In this document: one piece after another, positions 9,008 through 17,458 of the stretch | Position numbering within the stretch: the stretch's first letter is position 1 | Layout: each line of letters begins with the position of its first letter | Origin: Arthrobacter sp. B1I2 | Lineage (GTDB): Bacteria > Actinomycetota > Actinomycetes > Actinomycetales > Micrococcaceae | Direction of reading: 5' to 3' | Length of the DNA stretch: 64,000 bases | Assembly: GCF_030816485.1 (NCBI RefSeq) | Contig: NZ_JAUSYC010000001.1 | Span: 806,001-870,000, forward strand | Translations under genes and position numbers: made by a program | The notes under the pieces: model-generated | Seen by the model: the letters and a program-made list of their open reading frames with translations, nothing else | Told to the model about the DNA's origin: nothing | Database searches by the model: none

Positions 9008-10147
9008 TCAGAGGCCCATCCGGTCAAGCCACAGCTTGGCGTCGTGGATCTCCGGCTCGGTGGGCAGGTGCTCCACTGACTCCCAGACCTTGTTGAAGCC
9101 GTCCATGCCGGCCACGTCCACCACGGCGCGGACGAAGCGGGCGCCGTCGGAGTACTGGCGCATCTTGGCGTCCAGGCCCAGGAGGCTCCGGATGAACTTC
9201 TCGATCACACCACGGTCCTTGCCGCGGTCGTTGAACCGCTGCCGGATGGTCTTGACGGACGGCACGATGCTGGCGTCGACAGCGTCCATCACCACGTTCG
9301 CATGCCCCTCGAGGAGGCTCATCACGGCGGTGAGGTGTGAGATGGCGGCCTTCTCCTCCGGGTCCTGCAGCAGGTCCAGGATGGCGCCACGGCCGGGGGT
9401 GTTTCCGGCGGCGGAGCGGTCCTTGAGGGAGCGCGCGGCAGCCGAAGCCCGTTCCATCAGGGAATCGACGTTGCCCAGGAGGTGCCCACTGAGTTCGTCG
9501 ATCTGTTCCAGCATGTGGTGGCGCAGCCAGGGGGCTGCGGCGAACTGGACCCGGTGGGTCTGCTCGTGCAGGCACACCCAGAGCCGGAAATCCTCCGGCG
9601 TGACGTTGAGCTCGCGCTCAACCGAGACGATGTTCGGCGCCACCAGCAGTAGCCTTCCGGCCGCGGGCGCCGTGGAGTTCTCCGCCAGCGCGGCGAAGGG
9701 ATCGTACTGGCCCAGGACCTTGCTGGACAGGAAGGCAAGGACGGCGCCCAGCTGGCTTCCGGTAATGGCGCCGCTGACCTGGGCGGCAGCAGGGGTGAGG
9801 TTTCCGCGCCGGCTGTCCAGCATCTTCTGCATGGCAGGTTTGAGCATCACTGCGAAGCTCTGGGTGTTCGCCTTGGCCCACGACGCCCGGTCCACCACCA
9901 GCACCGAGGAATCTCGCAGGTCGCGTGCCGCCTCCAGCCCGGTGATTTCGTGGACGTGCGGAACGGAAGCGTCCGCCAGCCGGCGAAGGCTGTCCACCGC
10001 CTCACCGATGGTTCTTCCATCGAGTACCGGGCCGGCGGGAGCCAGCCGCGCTGCGGCAGAAGCAGCGAGATCCCAGTTGATCAGGGACTGGGCTGTTGGG
10101 GACAACGTCGATGCGGACTCGCGCGCAGTGGACTCCATGGTTCCCAT
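9008..10147 (-). CDS. zinc-dependent metalloprotease, DUF2342 family
   Basis: 379 residues. The zinc-binding motif HEQTH is at 194-198 (VCLHEQTHRVQF) and a downstream EGHANVVMDAV segment supplies the likely third ligand region. This family (DUF2342, named 'coenzyme F420 biosynthesis associated') commonly precedes tilS in Actinobacteria, as here. No link to F420 is visible in this window. There is no signal peptide, so a cytosolic location is likely. Substrates are unknown. Stop and tilS start are adjacent, suggesting co-transcription with tilS and hpt. Confidence 0.9.
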   Translation of the reverse strand: MGTMESTARESASTLSPTAQSLINWDLAASAAARLAPAGPVLDGRTIGEAVDSLRRLADASVPHVHEITGLEAARDLRDSSVLVVDRASWAKANTQSFAVMLKPAMQKMLDSRRGNLTPAAAQVSGAITGSQLGAVLAFLSSKVLGQYDPFAALAENSTAPAAGRLLLVAPNIVSVERELNVTPEDFRLWVCLHEQTHRVQFAAAPWLRHHMLEQIDELSGHLLGNVDSLMERASAAARSLKDRSAAGNTPGRGAILDLLQDPEEKAAISHLTAVMSLLEGHANVVMDAVDASIVPSVKTIRQRFNDRGKDRGVIEKFIRSLLGLDAKMRQYSDGARFVRAVVDVAGMDGFNKVWESVEHLPTEPEIHDAKLWLDRMGL

Positions 10148-10176
10148 CAGAACACAGCCTGCTGGGGATCGTCCTT

Positions 10177-10198
10177 AAGTTCGCTGACCGGCGAACTT
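10177..10198. promoter_or_regulatory. inverted repeat upstream of the DUF2342 gene
   Basis: Perfect 8-base arms (AAGTTCGC / GCGAACTT, 10177-10184 and 10191-10198) with a 6-base spacer, 30 bases upstream of the metalloprotease start. It could be an operator or part of a leader hairpin in the 284-base gap 10148-10431; the rest of that gap contains one possible small ORF. Confidence 0.35.
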
Positions 10199-10291
10199 CC
10201 ACAGCCACTGCACAGGAGGGCGAAAGCCCGGTCCCAGCCCTGTCCTGCACCTTGGAAGTGCAGTAAGAATCCCTTTAAGAACGAGGCAGCC

Positions 10292-10402
10292 ATGATCCCC
10301 TACCGCCCCATTCCTCCCCTGACCATGGGATCGCGCAAGGGCTGGGCATCGGTGCTTGCCGCCGTCGTCATGGCCGCGCTGCTGGGCGTCCAGCCGCAGT
10401 AG
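10292..10402 (+). CDS. possible 36-residue membrane peptide
   Basis: A short plus-strand ORF in the gap between the DUF2342 gene and dacB. It has a plausible ribosome site (GAGG at 10283-10286, 5 bases from the ATG). The translation has a Pro-rich N-terminus, a basic SRK, and one hydrophobic stretch GWASVLAAVVMAALLGV long enough to be a single membrane helix or a signal sequence. I know no family for it. Coding status is uncertain because chance ORFs of this size are common in high-GC DNA. Confidence 0.3.
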   Translation: MIPYRPIPPLTMGSRKGWASVLAAVVMAALLGVQPQ

Positions 10403-10431
10403 TACCAGCAGCAGTTATACCAACGGCAGCG

Positions 10432-11928
10432 CTAGCGGCAGCCGCAGCCCGCCAACGCCGCCGCAGCCCGGTCCAGCGCTTCCTTGTTGCCGGCCGCCCC
10501 GGGTGCCAGGCCGTTGCCGATGAAGGAAAACACCAGGAGCCGGCCATCGGCGTCCACCACATAGCCGCTGAGCGCCAGGACCGTATTAAGGGTCCCGGTC
10601 TTGGCACGCACCAGGCCGGCGCCGCCGGAGGTGGTGGCGTCCCCGTAGCGGGTGCCCAGGGTTCCCGACAGGCCGCCGACCGGAAAGCCGTCCAGGGCTG
10701 CACGGAGCCTGGTATCCGCGCCGGTGGTAATGGCGCGCACCACCTCAGCGAATTGGCGCGCTGAAACCTGGTTGCCCATGGCCAGCCCGCATACATCCAC
10801 CAGCGTCACCGCGTCCGACGGTATGCCCGCAGCCGCAAGCTCGGCCTTCACCACAGCGGTGGCGCCGTCGTTGCTTCCGGGCCGGCCGGTGGCAGCGCCC
10901 GCCATCCGCCCCAAGGTTTCAGCCAGGTAGTTGTCCGATACCTGCAGCATCAGGTTCACCTGCTCCGCCACCGTGGCCGACTCAACGCCCGCCAGGACTG
11001 CCGTGTTGGCTTGGGCTGCACCCGGGGAACGTTCGACGCCGGCCGCAACGGTCAGTCCCACGCCGGCACCTGCCGCACGGAGCCGTCCCGCGAACTCCTC
11101 CGCGGCAGCCATGGCGGCGTCCTGGGGCCGGGGTCCCGTGGTGACGGCGGGATCGAAGCGCGCGGAGTTGAGCGCCAGCGGGTACAGCGGGGCTATCTCA
11201 CCAGCCTCCACGTCGCCGGACTGCCAGGCGGGATTCAGCGCGGGCCCCGTGAAGAGGGAGTCGTCCACCAGGACTTTGACGTCGCCCGTGGTCCCGGCGG
11301 CCTGCAGGGCTTCCACCGTCAGGGCGGCAAGGGTGGCAAGGCCGGCGTGGCCCATCACCTGTTCTGGCTGCGACTCCCCCGCAGCCAGGAGGACGTCGCC
11401 GCCGCCCACCAGCACTACCTGTCCGGCGGCGGGGCCCTGCACCACCTTGGTGGTGAAGCGGTGGTCCGGGCCCAGGGTGCGCAGCGCGGCAACGGCCGTC
11501 AGGAGCTTAAGGTTCGACGCCGGCACCCGGCCTTCCGCGCCGCCCCGGTCAAAGAGGACCTGGCCCGTGAGCGCGTCCTGCACCATGCCCGTGAAAGTAC
11601 CGCCGCCGTCGGTCTTCAACACCGGATCCACCTGCGCCGTCACCGCGGGCTGCGCCGGGACTTGGGCGGAAGGCTGAAGCGGGGCAAGTACCTGCGGGGC
11701 CGGGAGCGTGGCGGGGGCCTGCTGCCACGCCGGCGGCGCCGGGGTGGGCCCGGGGGCATCGGGGCCCAGGAATCCGGGGGCCACCAGCAGTGCTCCCGGG
11801 ACGGCAAGGACCAGCAGGATCAATGCCGCCACAGCCAGGGGCCAGGGCTTGCGGGAGCCTTGTTTCACGCTGCCCGGGCGCGGCGACCGAGGGCCGTGAG
11901 GCTGTTCCCGGCCGGTTGTTTTGGTCAT
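10432..11928 (-). CDS. dacB: D-alanyl-D-alanine carboxypeptidase/endopeptidase (PBP4, S13 family)
   Basis: About 498 residues from the ATG at 11928 (an in-frame start at 11964 adds 12). An N-terminal hydrophobic helix at about 29-53 is a signal anchor, followed by an Ala/Pro-rich spacer of about 50 residues. The S13 active-site motifs are all present: SxxK as SNLK in VPASNLKLL, SxN as SDN in [12 protein letters not shown], and KTG in VRAKTGTLN. The protein trims or cleaves peptide cross-links in peptidoglycan outside the membrane. It diverges from ppa over about 155 bases, and no folate or tilS gene shares its transcript. Confidence 0.95.
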   Translation of the reverse strand: MTKTTGREQPHGPRSPRPGSVKQGSRKPWPLAVAALILLVLAVPGALLVAPGFLGPDAPGPTPAPPAWQQAPATLPAPQVLAPLQPSAQVPAQPAVTAQVDPVLKTDGGGTFTGMVQDALTGQVLFDRGGAEGRVPASNLKLLTAVAALRTLGPDHRFTTKVVQGPAAGQVVLVGGGDVLLAAGESQPEQVMGHAGLATLAALTVEALQAAGTTGDVKVLVDDSLFTGPALNPAWQSGDVEAGEIAPLYPLALNSARFDPAVTTGPRPQDAAMAAAEEFAGRLRAAGAGVGLTVAAGVERSPGAAQANTAVLAGVESATVAEQVNLMLQVSDNYLAETLGRMAGAATGRPGSNDGATAVVKAELAAAGIPSDAVTLVDVCGLAMGNQVSARQFAEVVRAITTGADTRLRAALDGFPVGGLSGTLGTRYGDATTSGGAGLVRAKTGTLNTVLALSGYVVDADGRLLVFSFIGNGLAPGAAGNKEALDRAAAALAGCGCR

Positions 11929-12083
11929 GCTGGTGCTGGTCCTCAAGTCCTGAAATTTCCCCACAAGTTCCTGATTCCAGGGCCTCTCGCTATATCCTCA
12001 ATAGTAGTCGGCGGCACCGACACTCTTTTTTGTGGGCCCGTCAAGTGTGCCGCGCACCCCCTGCAATTGCCGAGGAGCATTCC
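11929..12083. promoter_or_regulatory. divergent dacB/ppa promoter region
   Basis: The gap contains an AT-rich patch TATATCCTCAATAGTAG around 11991-12007 that can act as -10 material in either direction. The ppa gene has a strong ribosome site (GAGGAG at 12072-12077, six bases before its ATG). Exact promoter elements cannot be fixed by eye. Confidence 0.4.
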
Positions 12084-12575
12084 ATGAAGCACGACGTGAC
12101 CATCGAGATCCCCAAGGGATCACGCGTCAAGTACGAAGTTGACCACGAGACCGGCCGCGTCCGCCTGGACCGCGTCCTCTTCACCTCCATGCAGTACCCC
12201 ACCCACTACGGGTACTTCGAGAACACCCTCGGCGAGGACGGCGACCCGCTGGACGCACTGGTGCTCCTGCAGGACTTCGACCTGCACCCCGGCGTGATCG
12301 TCGAATCCCGCCCCATCGGCGTCTTCAACATGACCGACGACGGCGGCGGAGACGCCAAGATTCTCTGCGTTCCGGTGGATGCCCGCTTTGACCACATTCA
12401 GGAAGTCAGCGACGTCAACGAGTTCCTGATCAAGGAGATCGAGCACTTCTTCACCCGTTACAAGGACCTGGAGCCGGGCAAGTGGGTCAAGGCCGAGGGC
12501 TGGGGCGACCGTGCCGCCGCCGAGGCCGAACTGGAAGCCTCCATCAAGCGCTACGTGCCGACCGCCGGCCACTGA
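12084..12575 (+). CDS. ppa: inorganic diphosphatase
   Basis: 163 residues, typical of family I bacterial pyrophosphatase. It hydrolyses PPi to two phosphates and pulls biosynthetic reactions forward. The signature DGDPLD at 52-57 with surrounding acidic metal ligands, the KYEVDHETG active-site start and the C-terminal KWVKAEGW are intact. I chose the ATG at 12084 because it has a strong ribosome site and matches the usual N-terminus [18 protein letters not shown]. It is followed by a very strong hairpin terminator. Confidence 0.97.
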   Translation: MKHDVTIEIPKGSRVKYEVDHETGRVRLDRVLFTSMQYPTHYGYFENTLGEDGDPLDALVLLQDFDLHPGVIVESRPIGVFNMTDDGGGDAKILCVPVDARFDHIQEVSDVNEFLIKEIEHFFTRYKDLEPGKWVKAEGWGDRAAAEAELEASIKRYVPTAGH

Positions 12576-12593
12576 TTTCTCCTTGGCACCGTC

Positions 12594-12637
12594 CGACGGC
12601 GGGTGCCCGGCTTTTCGAAGCCGGGCACCCGCCGTCG
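12594..12637 (+). terminator. ppa terminator: 20-bp stem with TTCG loop
   Basis: Arms 12594-12613 and 12618-12637 are perfectly complementary over 20 base pairs and close a TTCG tetraloop. It starts 18 bases after the ppa stop. The 3' tract (TTGTCCCC twice) is only weakly U-rich. It is followed by two exact tandem copies of a 12-base unit (GTCGTTGTCCCC, 12634-12657). Confidence 0.85.
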
Positions 12638-12653
12638 TTGTCCCCGTCGTTGT

Positions 12654-12726
12654 CCCCGGAGTTTTTGGACAGTTACGAGGACTTCCGGATGGTTTAAGTC
12701 CGCATACGTGCCCAAAAACTCCGGGG
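12654..12726. repeat. long palindrome between ppa and the esterase gene
   Basis: Perfect 15-base arms (12654-12668 and 12712-12726) enclose 43 bases that hold a second stem (GGACTT at 12679-12684, AAGTCC at 12696-12701). It lies just downstream of the ppa terminator, and its right arm ends 22 bases before the esterase start. The layout (long outer arms, short inner stem, a central GGTTTAAG) resembles the other palindromes at 21074, 23332 and 43257, although the arm sequence differs. Confidence 0.6.
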
Positions 12727-12748
12727 AGAATTGTGGCATGGTGGCACT

Positions 12749-14092
12749 GTGCCTACCGAGCCGACCCTGAATTCCGCACTTTCGTTCAGTCCGCCCTGCG
12801 GTCCTGTCACCGGCTGGCGGGACGGCGGCGTTCTGCGCGCCACCGGCATCCCCTACGCCACCGCCGGCCGGTTCCAGCCGCCGGCACCGGCCCCGGACTG
12901 GACCTCGGACTTTTCCGCCACTGCCCTGTCCCCTGCCTGCCCGCAGGCGCCCGTCCCTTTCCTCGACGACGTCCTGGGCACCAAATACGGCGAACTTCCG
13001 GGCAGCGAGGACTGCCAGAACCTTTCCATCACCATGCCCGCCGACCTTACGCGGGATGAAAAGTTGCCCGTCATGGTCTGGATCCACGGCGGGTCCTACA
13101 CCACAGGGTCCGGGGATTTGGCCATCTTCGACCCCGCGCGGCTGGTGGCGGAAAACCGCGTCATCGTGGTTTCTGTGACCTACCGGCTGGGCCTGTTCGG
13201 GTTCCTCGCGACACCGGCCGGGCGTCCCGGAAACCTGGGACTCCTGGACCAGCTCGAGGCGTTCCGGTGGGTGCAGCGGAACATCGCGGCATTCGGTGGC
13301 GACCCCCGCCGGGTCACTGCGTTCGGCCAGTCCGCCGGCGGTGACGCGATCGCCCACCTCATGGCCACACCCGAAGCGCCCGCCCTCTTCCAGCGCGCCA
13401 TCATCCAGAGCGCGCCGCTGGGCATCACCCGGGGGCGGGCCAAAATGAACCACGCGATGGGCATTGCCGCGGATTCCGTGACGGCGGAGACGCCGGCAAT
13501 GGACGTGGTTGCGCTCGAGGAGCAGGTGACCCAGGTGGCAAAGAAATTCGGCATGCTGGCCGCCATGCCCTTTGGCACGCAGTACGGGCACGATCCACTC
13601 CCGGAGGAGTCCGGGATCGAAGCGGCCTGGGACCGTTCCGCGCCTGCCATTGAGGTGCTGATCGGCCATACCTCGGAGGAGGCGCGGCTGTTCCTTCCAC
13701 GCAGCCCTCGCCTGATGCGCCTGGCCGGGGTTCCGGTGGTGGGCGCTGCCGCGGTGCGTGCCATCGACTGGGTGGTCACCGAAACCGTGTACGGCCGGGC
13801 AACCCGCCGGTTTGCCCGCCGGCACGCCAAGGCGGGCGGACGGGCCCACCGCTACGTCATGAACTGGCACGCCCCCGGCAACATCTTCGGTGCCGCCCAT
13901 ACCGTGGACCTGCCCCTGCTGCTCGGCAACCGCAAGACGTGGGACGGCGTAGGGCTGATTGCCGGTGCCCGCTGGGCGGATGTGGACATGACCGGCCGGG
14001 CGGTGCGGGCGCTATGGGCCGGTTTTGCGCGGGGTGATGACCTGGGCGAAGCTGGGGCTGTTGACGACGCCCTCCATTACAGGAGGGTCTAA
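12749..14092 (+). CDS. carboxylesterase, type B (alpha/beta hydrolase)
   Basis: 447 residues from the GTG at 12749; an in-frame TTG at 12731 would add six. The oxyanion-hole segment HGGSYTTGSGD lies near residue 113 and the nucleophile elbow FGQSAGGD places the serine near 195, with NLGLLDQLEAFRWVQRNIAAFGGDP between them, all hallmarks of the type-B carboxylesterase fold. There is no signal peptide, so it is probably cytosolic. The natural ester substrate is unknown. The stop lies six bases before the DUF429 gene, suggesting one transcript. Confidence 0.9.
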   Translation: MPTEPTLNSALSFSPPCGPVTGWRDGGVLRATGIPYATAGRFQPPAPAPDWTSDFSATALSPACPQAPVPFLDDVLGTKYGELPGSEDCQNLSITMPADLTRDEKLPVMVWIHGGSYTTGSGDLAIFDPARLVAENRVIVVSVTYRLGLFGFLATPAGRPGNLGLLDQLEAFRWVQRNIAAFGGDPRRVTAFGQSAGGDAIAHLMATPEAPALFQRAIIQSAPLGITRGRAKMNHAMGIAADSVTAETPAMDVVALEEQVTQVAKKFGMLAAMPFGTQYGHDPLPEESGIEAAWDRSAPAIEVLIGHTSEEARLFLPRSPRLMRLAGVPVVGAAAVRAIDWVVTETVYGRATRRFARRHAKAGGRAHRYVMNWHAPGNIFGAAHTVDLPLLLGNRKTWDGVGLIAGARWADVDMTGRAVRALWAGFARGDDLGEAGAVDDALHYRRV

Positions 14093-14098
14093 GGGCGC

Positions 14099-14866
14099 AT
14101 GATGACCCTTGGCGTGGACCTCGCGGCGGCCACGAAGAAGACAGCCGTGGCCGTCATCGAATGGGGCAGGGATTCCGGGGGCCGTGGCTCCGCCCGGCTC
14201 ACCCAACTGGCCCTGGACGTGGGCGACCAGCACATCGTGGAACTGTTCGGTGCCTCCGACATGACCGGCGTCGATTGTCCCGTGGGTTGGCCGGACGCGC
14301 TGATCCCGTTCCTCACCGGCCACCTCAACTTCCACGCCGCTCCCGTCCTGGAGCACGACGGTATTGCGGGCCGGAGATTGCTTGCCTACCGGGACACGGA
14401 CCGCTTCGTCACCCGCGAGACCGGGCTGATTCCGCTCAGTGTCTCCGCCGACCGGCTGGCGCACCCGGCCATGCGCTGCGCGGTCATCCAGGCGAAGATT
14501 GCAGCGCTGCACGGGCCGCAGCCGCGGGACGGCTCGGGACGCCTTGCCGAGGTGTACCCGGCGGCATCACTGAAGATCTGGGGCCTCAACGGCCGCGGCT
14601 ACAAGGGCCGGGGCGTTCCCGAAGCCGAACGCCTTGGCCTCCTGCTGGCGGCCCTCGAAGAAGCCGCGCCCTGGCTGGACCTGGCCGGGCACCAGGACCG
14701 GCTGTCGGGCTCGGACGACCTGTTCGACGCCGTCATCGCTTCCCTGATCGCCCGTGCCGCAGCCCGCCGTCGGACGCTTGCGCCTGACAGTGCCCACGCC
14801 GAAGCCGCCCGAACGGAAGGCTGGATCCACCTGCCCAACTGCCGCCTGGACGAACTGCCCGGCTAA
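14099..14866 (+). CDS. DUF429 domain-containing protein
   Basis: 255 residues beginning with an acidic actin/RNase-H-like motif (LGVDLAAATKKTAVAVI) and followed by TGVDCPVGWPDALIPF, AEVYPAASLKIWGL and SGSDDLFDAVIASLIA, the conserved blocks of DUF429. The conserved Asp and Glu residues suggest a metal-dependent nuclease-like fold, but no activity is established. It begins six bases after the esterase and ends three bases before the convergent phosphoketolase stop. Confidence 0.85.
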   Translation: MMTLGVDLAAATKKTAVAVIEWGRDSGGRGSARLTQLALDVGDQHIVELFGASDMTGVDCPVGWPDALIPFLTGHLNFHAAPVLEHDGIAGRRLLAYRDTDRFVTRETGLIPLSVSADRLAHPAMRCAVIQAKIAALHGPQPRDGSGRLAEVYPAASLKIWGLNGRGYKGRGVPEAERLGLLLAALEEAAPWLDLAGHQDRLSGSDDLFDAVIASLIARAAARRRTLAPDSAHAEAARTEGWIHLPNCRLDELPG

Positions 14867-14869
14867 GAC

Positions 14870-17266
14870 TCAGCCGCCCAGCTTCCAGTTCCGGATCTCC
14901 TCCGGGTCCTCGCCGTGGGTGCGGGTGTGCTCGCGCGCGCGGATCCTGCGGTCCTGAAGGTCCTGGCGCAGGAGCGAGTGCTTCTCCGCCAGGCCGGGCA
15001 CGCGGTCGATCGCGTCGATCGCCAGGGTGTAGCGGTCGATGCCGTTGAGCATGGCCATGTCGAACGGCGTGGTGGTGGTCCCCTCCTCCCGGTAACCGTG
15101 CACGTGCAGGTCCTGCTGGTTGGTGCGGCGGTAGGCAAGCCGGTGGATCAGGGCCGGGTAGCCGTGGTACGCGAAGATGACGGGTTTGTCCGGGGTGAAG
15201 ATGCCATCAAAGTCATGGGCAGGGAGGCCGTGCGGGTGCTCGCTTTCGTCCTGCAGCCGCATCAGGTCCACCACGTTGACCACCCGCACCTTGAGTCCGG
15301 GTGCGCCCTCCCGGAGCAGTTCGGCGGCCGCCACCGTTTCCACCGTGGGGACGTCACCCGCACAGGCCAGGACGACATCGGGCTCCTCGCCGGGCACCTC
15401 GGAGCCGGCAAACGTCCAGATCCCCAGGCCGCGGCGGCAATGATTGGCGGCGTCGGCCGGGCCAAGCCAGGTGGGCGAGGGCTGTTTGCCGCTGACCACG
15501 ATGTTCACGTAGTCCGTGGAGGCCAGGCAGTGCTCCATGACGGACAGCAGGGTATTGGCATCCGGCGGCAGGTACACCCGGATGACCTCGGCCTTCTTGT
15601 TCACGGCGTGGTCGATGAAGCCCGGGTCCTGGTGCGAGAACCCGTTGTGGTCCTGCTGCCACACGTGCGATGACAGCAGGTAGTTCAGCGACGGTACCGG
15701 CTGGCGCCAGTGCAGTTTGCGGGATACCTTCAGCCATTTGGCGTGCTGGTTGAACATGGAGTCGACAATGTGGACGAACGCCTCGTAGCAGTTGAAGACC
15801 CCGTGCCGGCCGGTGAGGAGGTAGCCCTCAAGCCAGCCCTGGCACAGGTGCTCGCTCAGCACCTCCAGGACCCGGCCGGAGCGCGCCAGGTGCTCGTCGA
15901 TGTCGTCAATCCGGTACTGCCACACCTTGTCCGTGACCTCGTAGACGTTCTGCAGCCGGTTGGACGCCGTCTCGTCCGGCCCGAACAACCGGAAGTTCTC
16001 CATGTTCTGCGCGATCACGTCCCGCATCCAGGAACCGAGCGTGACCATCGGACTGACCCTGTCGATGCCCGGGGTGGGAACCTCGACGGCGTGGTCCTGG
16101 TAGGCGGGCAGCTTCAGGGCGCGCCGAAGCAGTCCGCCGTTGGCATGCGGCGTGGCACTCATGCGGAAGTCGCCGGTGGGTGCTCCTTCGGCGACGCCGG
16201 GCCGGAGCCGGCCGTCGCCGTCGAACAATTCCTCCGGCCGGTAGGACTGCAGCCACTCCTCCAGCTGCTTCAGGTGCTCGCCGTTGGTCCGGACCTCGGA
16301 CAGCGGCACCTGGTGGGCCCGCCAGGTGCCTTCCACCTGCAGCCCGTCCACCATGCGGGGTCCGGTCCAGCCCTTGGGCGAGCGCAGGACGATCATCGGC
16401 CAGCGGCGTTCCCCCTCGCCCGACTCTTCACCGGCTGCGTCCTGCCGGTGGGCGGTTTGGACGGCCCTGATGTCGGCTAGGCAGCGGTCCAAAACCTCGG
16501 CGAAATCGCGGTGCGCCTGCTCGGTTTTGTCCGGGTCCGCCACGGTGACGAAGTACGGTTCGTGCCCGTACCCGCGCAGCAGCTGCTCCAGCTGGTCCTG
16601 CGGCATCCGGGCCAGGATGGTGGGGTTGGCGATCTTGTAGCCGTTCAGGTGCAGGATGGGCAGCACCGCGCCGTCCACCGCGGGGTCCAGGAAGTTGTGG
16701 GAGTGCCAGCTGGCAGCCAGCGGGCCTGTTTCGGCCTCGCCGTCGCCAATCACGACGGCGGTCACCAGCTGCGGGTTGTCGAACACCGATCCGTAGGCGT
16801 GGGCCAGGGAGTACCCGAGTTCGCCGCCCTCGCTGATGGAGCCGGGGCTTTCCGGTGCCGCGTGGCTGGGGATCCCGCCGGGGTAGGAGAACTGCCGGAA
16901 CAGTTCGGCCAGGCCGGCCTCGTCATTGCCCACGTGGGCATAGATTTCGGAGTACGTTCCCTCCAGCCAGGCATTGGCGACGACGGCGGGGCCGCCATGG
17001 CCGGGACCGGCAACAAAGAGCATCTCCAGGGAGTCGCGGCGGATCACGCGGTTCAGGTGGGCGTAAATGAAGTTGAGCCCGGGCGTGGTGCCCCAGTGGC
17101 CCAGCAGGCGGGACTTGGTGTCCTCTGCCTGCAACGGTACGCGCAGCAGCGGGTTGGACCGCAGGTAGATCTGTCCCACCGAAAGGTAATTGGCGGCCCG
17201 CCACCACTTGTCAACGAGGTCCAGTTCGTCCTGCCGCATGTCATCCTGCCCGGTACTGCCGGCCAT
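14870..17266 (-). CDS. xfp: phosphoketolase (xylulose-5-phosphate/fructose-6-phosphate)
   Basis: 798 residues from the ATG at 17266, chosen because GAGG lies six bases upstream; an open frame continues to 17374 but its extra 36 residues are unlike the family. The enzyme splits xylulose-5-P or fructose-6-P with phosphate into acetyl-phosphate and an aldose phosphate, using thiamine diphosphate. The N-terminal [12 protein letters not shown], the ThDP motif [15 protein letters not shown], and [26 protein letters not shown] in the middle are typical. It diverges from the catalase gene. No ackA or pta lies nearby. Confidence 0.95.
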   Translation of the reverse strand: MAGSTGQDDMRQDELDLVDKWWRAANYLSVGQIYLRSNPLLRVPLQAEDTKSRLLGHWGTTPGLNFIYAHLNRVIRRDSLEMLFVAGPGHGGPAVVANAWLEGTYSEIYAHVGNDEAGLAELFRQFSYPGGIPSHAAPESPGSISEGGELGYSLAHAYGSVFDNPQLVTAVVIGDGEAETGPLAASWHSHNFLDPAVDGAVLPILHLNGYKIANPTILARMPQDQLEQLLRGYGHEPYFVTVADPDKTEQAHRDFAEVLDRCLADIRAVQTAHRQDAAGEESGEGERRWPMIVLRSPKGWTGPRMVDGLQVEGTWRAHQVPLSEVRTNGEHLKQLEEWLQSYRPEELFDGDGRLRPGVAEGAPTGDFRMSATPHANGGLLRRALKLPAYQDHAVEVPTPGIDRVSPMVTLGSWMRDVIAQNMENFRLFGPDETASNRLQNVYEVTDKVWQYRIDDIDEHLARSGRVLEVLSEHLCQGWLEGYLLTGRHGVFNCYEAFVHIVDSMFNQHAKWLKVSRKLHWRQPVPSLNYLLSSHVWQQDHNGFSHQDPGFIDHAVNKKAEVIRVYLPPDANTLLSVMEHCLASTDYVNIVVSGKQPSPTWLGPADAANHCRRGLGIWTFAGSEVPGEEPDVVLACAGDVPTVETVAAAELLREGAPGLKVRVVNVVDLMRLQDESEHPHGLPAHDFDGIFTPDKPVIFAYHGYPALIHRLAYRRTNQQDLHVHGYREEGTTTTPFDMAMLNGIDRYTLAIDAIDRVPGLAEKHSLLRQDLQDRRIRAREHTRTHGEDPEEIRNWKLGG

Positions 17267-17458
17267 AACCATCCTCACGTCGGGTGTGCCGCTGCAGGCG
17301 GCCGTTCCCCCATCGCAACAGATGGAGGGGCAGGCGGGCAACCCCCCGCCGTCGGGCTTTCCGCTTTGCCGCACCGCGGTGGCCGGCCTGTAGGGTAGTA
17401 AGCAAGCTTAGCTTCCGCTCGGCGGGGCTGGGAAAATCTACTGTGGGGAGATCAAGAC
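17267..17458. promoter_or_regulatory. divergent xfp/katE intergenic region
   Basis: 192 bases separating phosphoketolase and catalase. On the plus strand a TAGGGT/TAGTAA stretch near 17393-17402 could be a -10, and GGGGAG at 17443-17448 serves katE. The segment AAGCAAGCTTAGCTT (17401-17415) is locally AT-rich. No perfect operator was recognised. Confidence 0.35.

Noticed and set aside
8202-10178. 658-codon plus-strand open frame opposite tilS and the DUF2342 gene
   Set aside because: Both minus-strand genes have clear motifs. The antisense product is Arg/Ser/Ala-rich without domain signs.
12634-12657. Two tandem 12-base repeats after the ppa terminator
   Set aside because: Considered as the start of a CRISPR array, but there are only two adjacent copies without spacers.
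17401-17415. CAAGCTTAG near katE as a third copy of repeat C
   Set aside because: Only about nine bases match and there is no palindrome around it.
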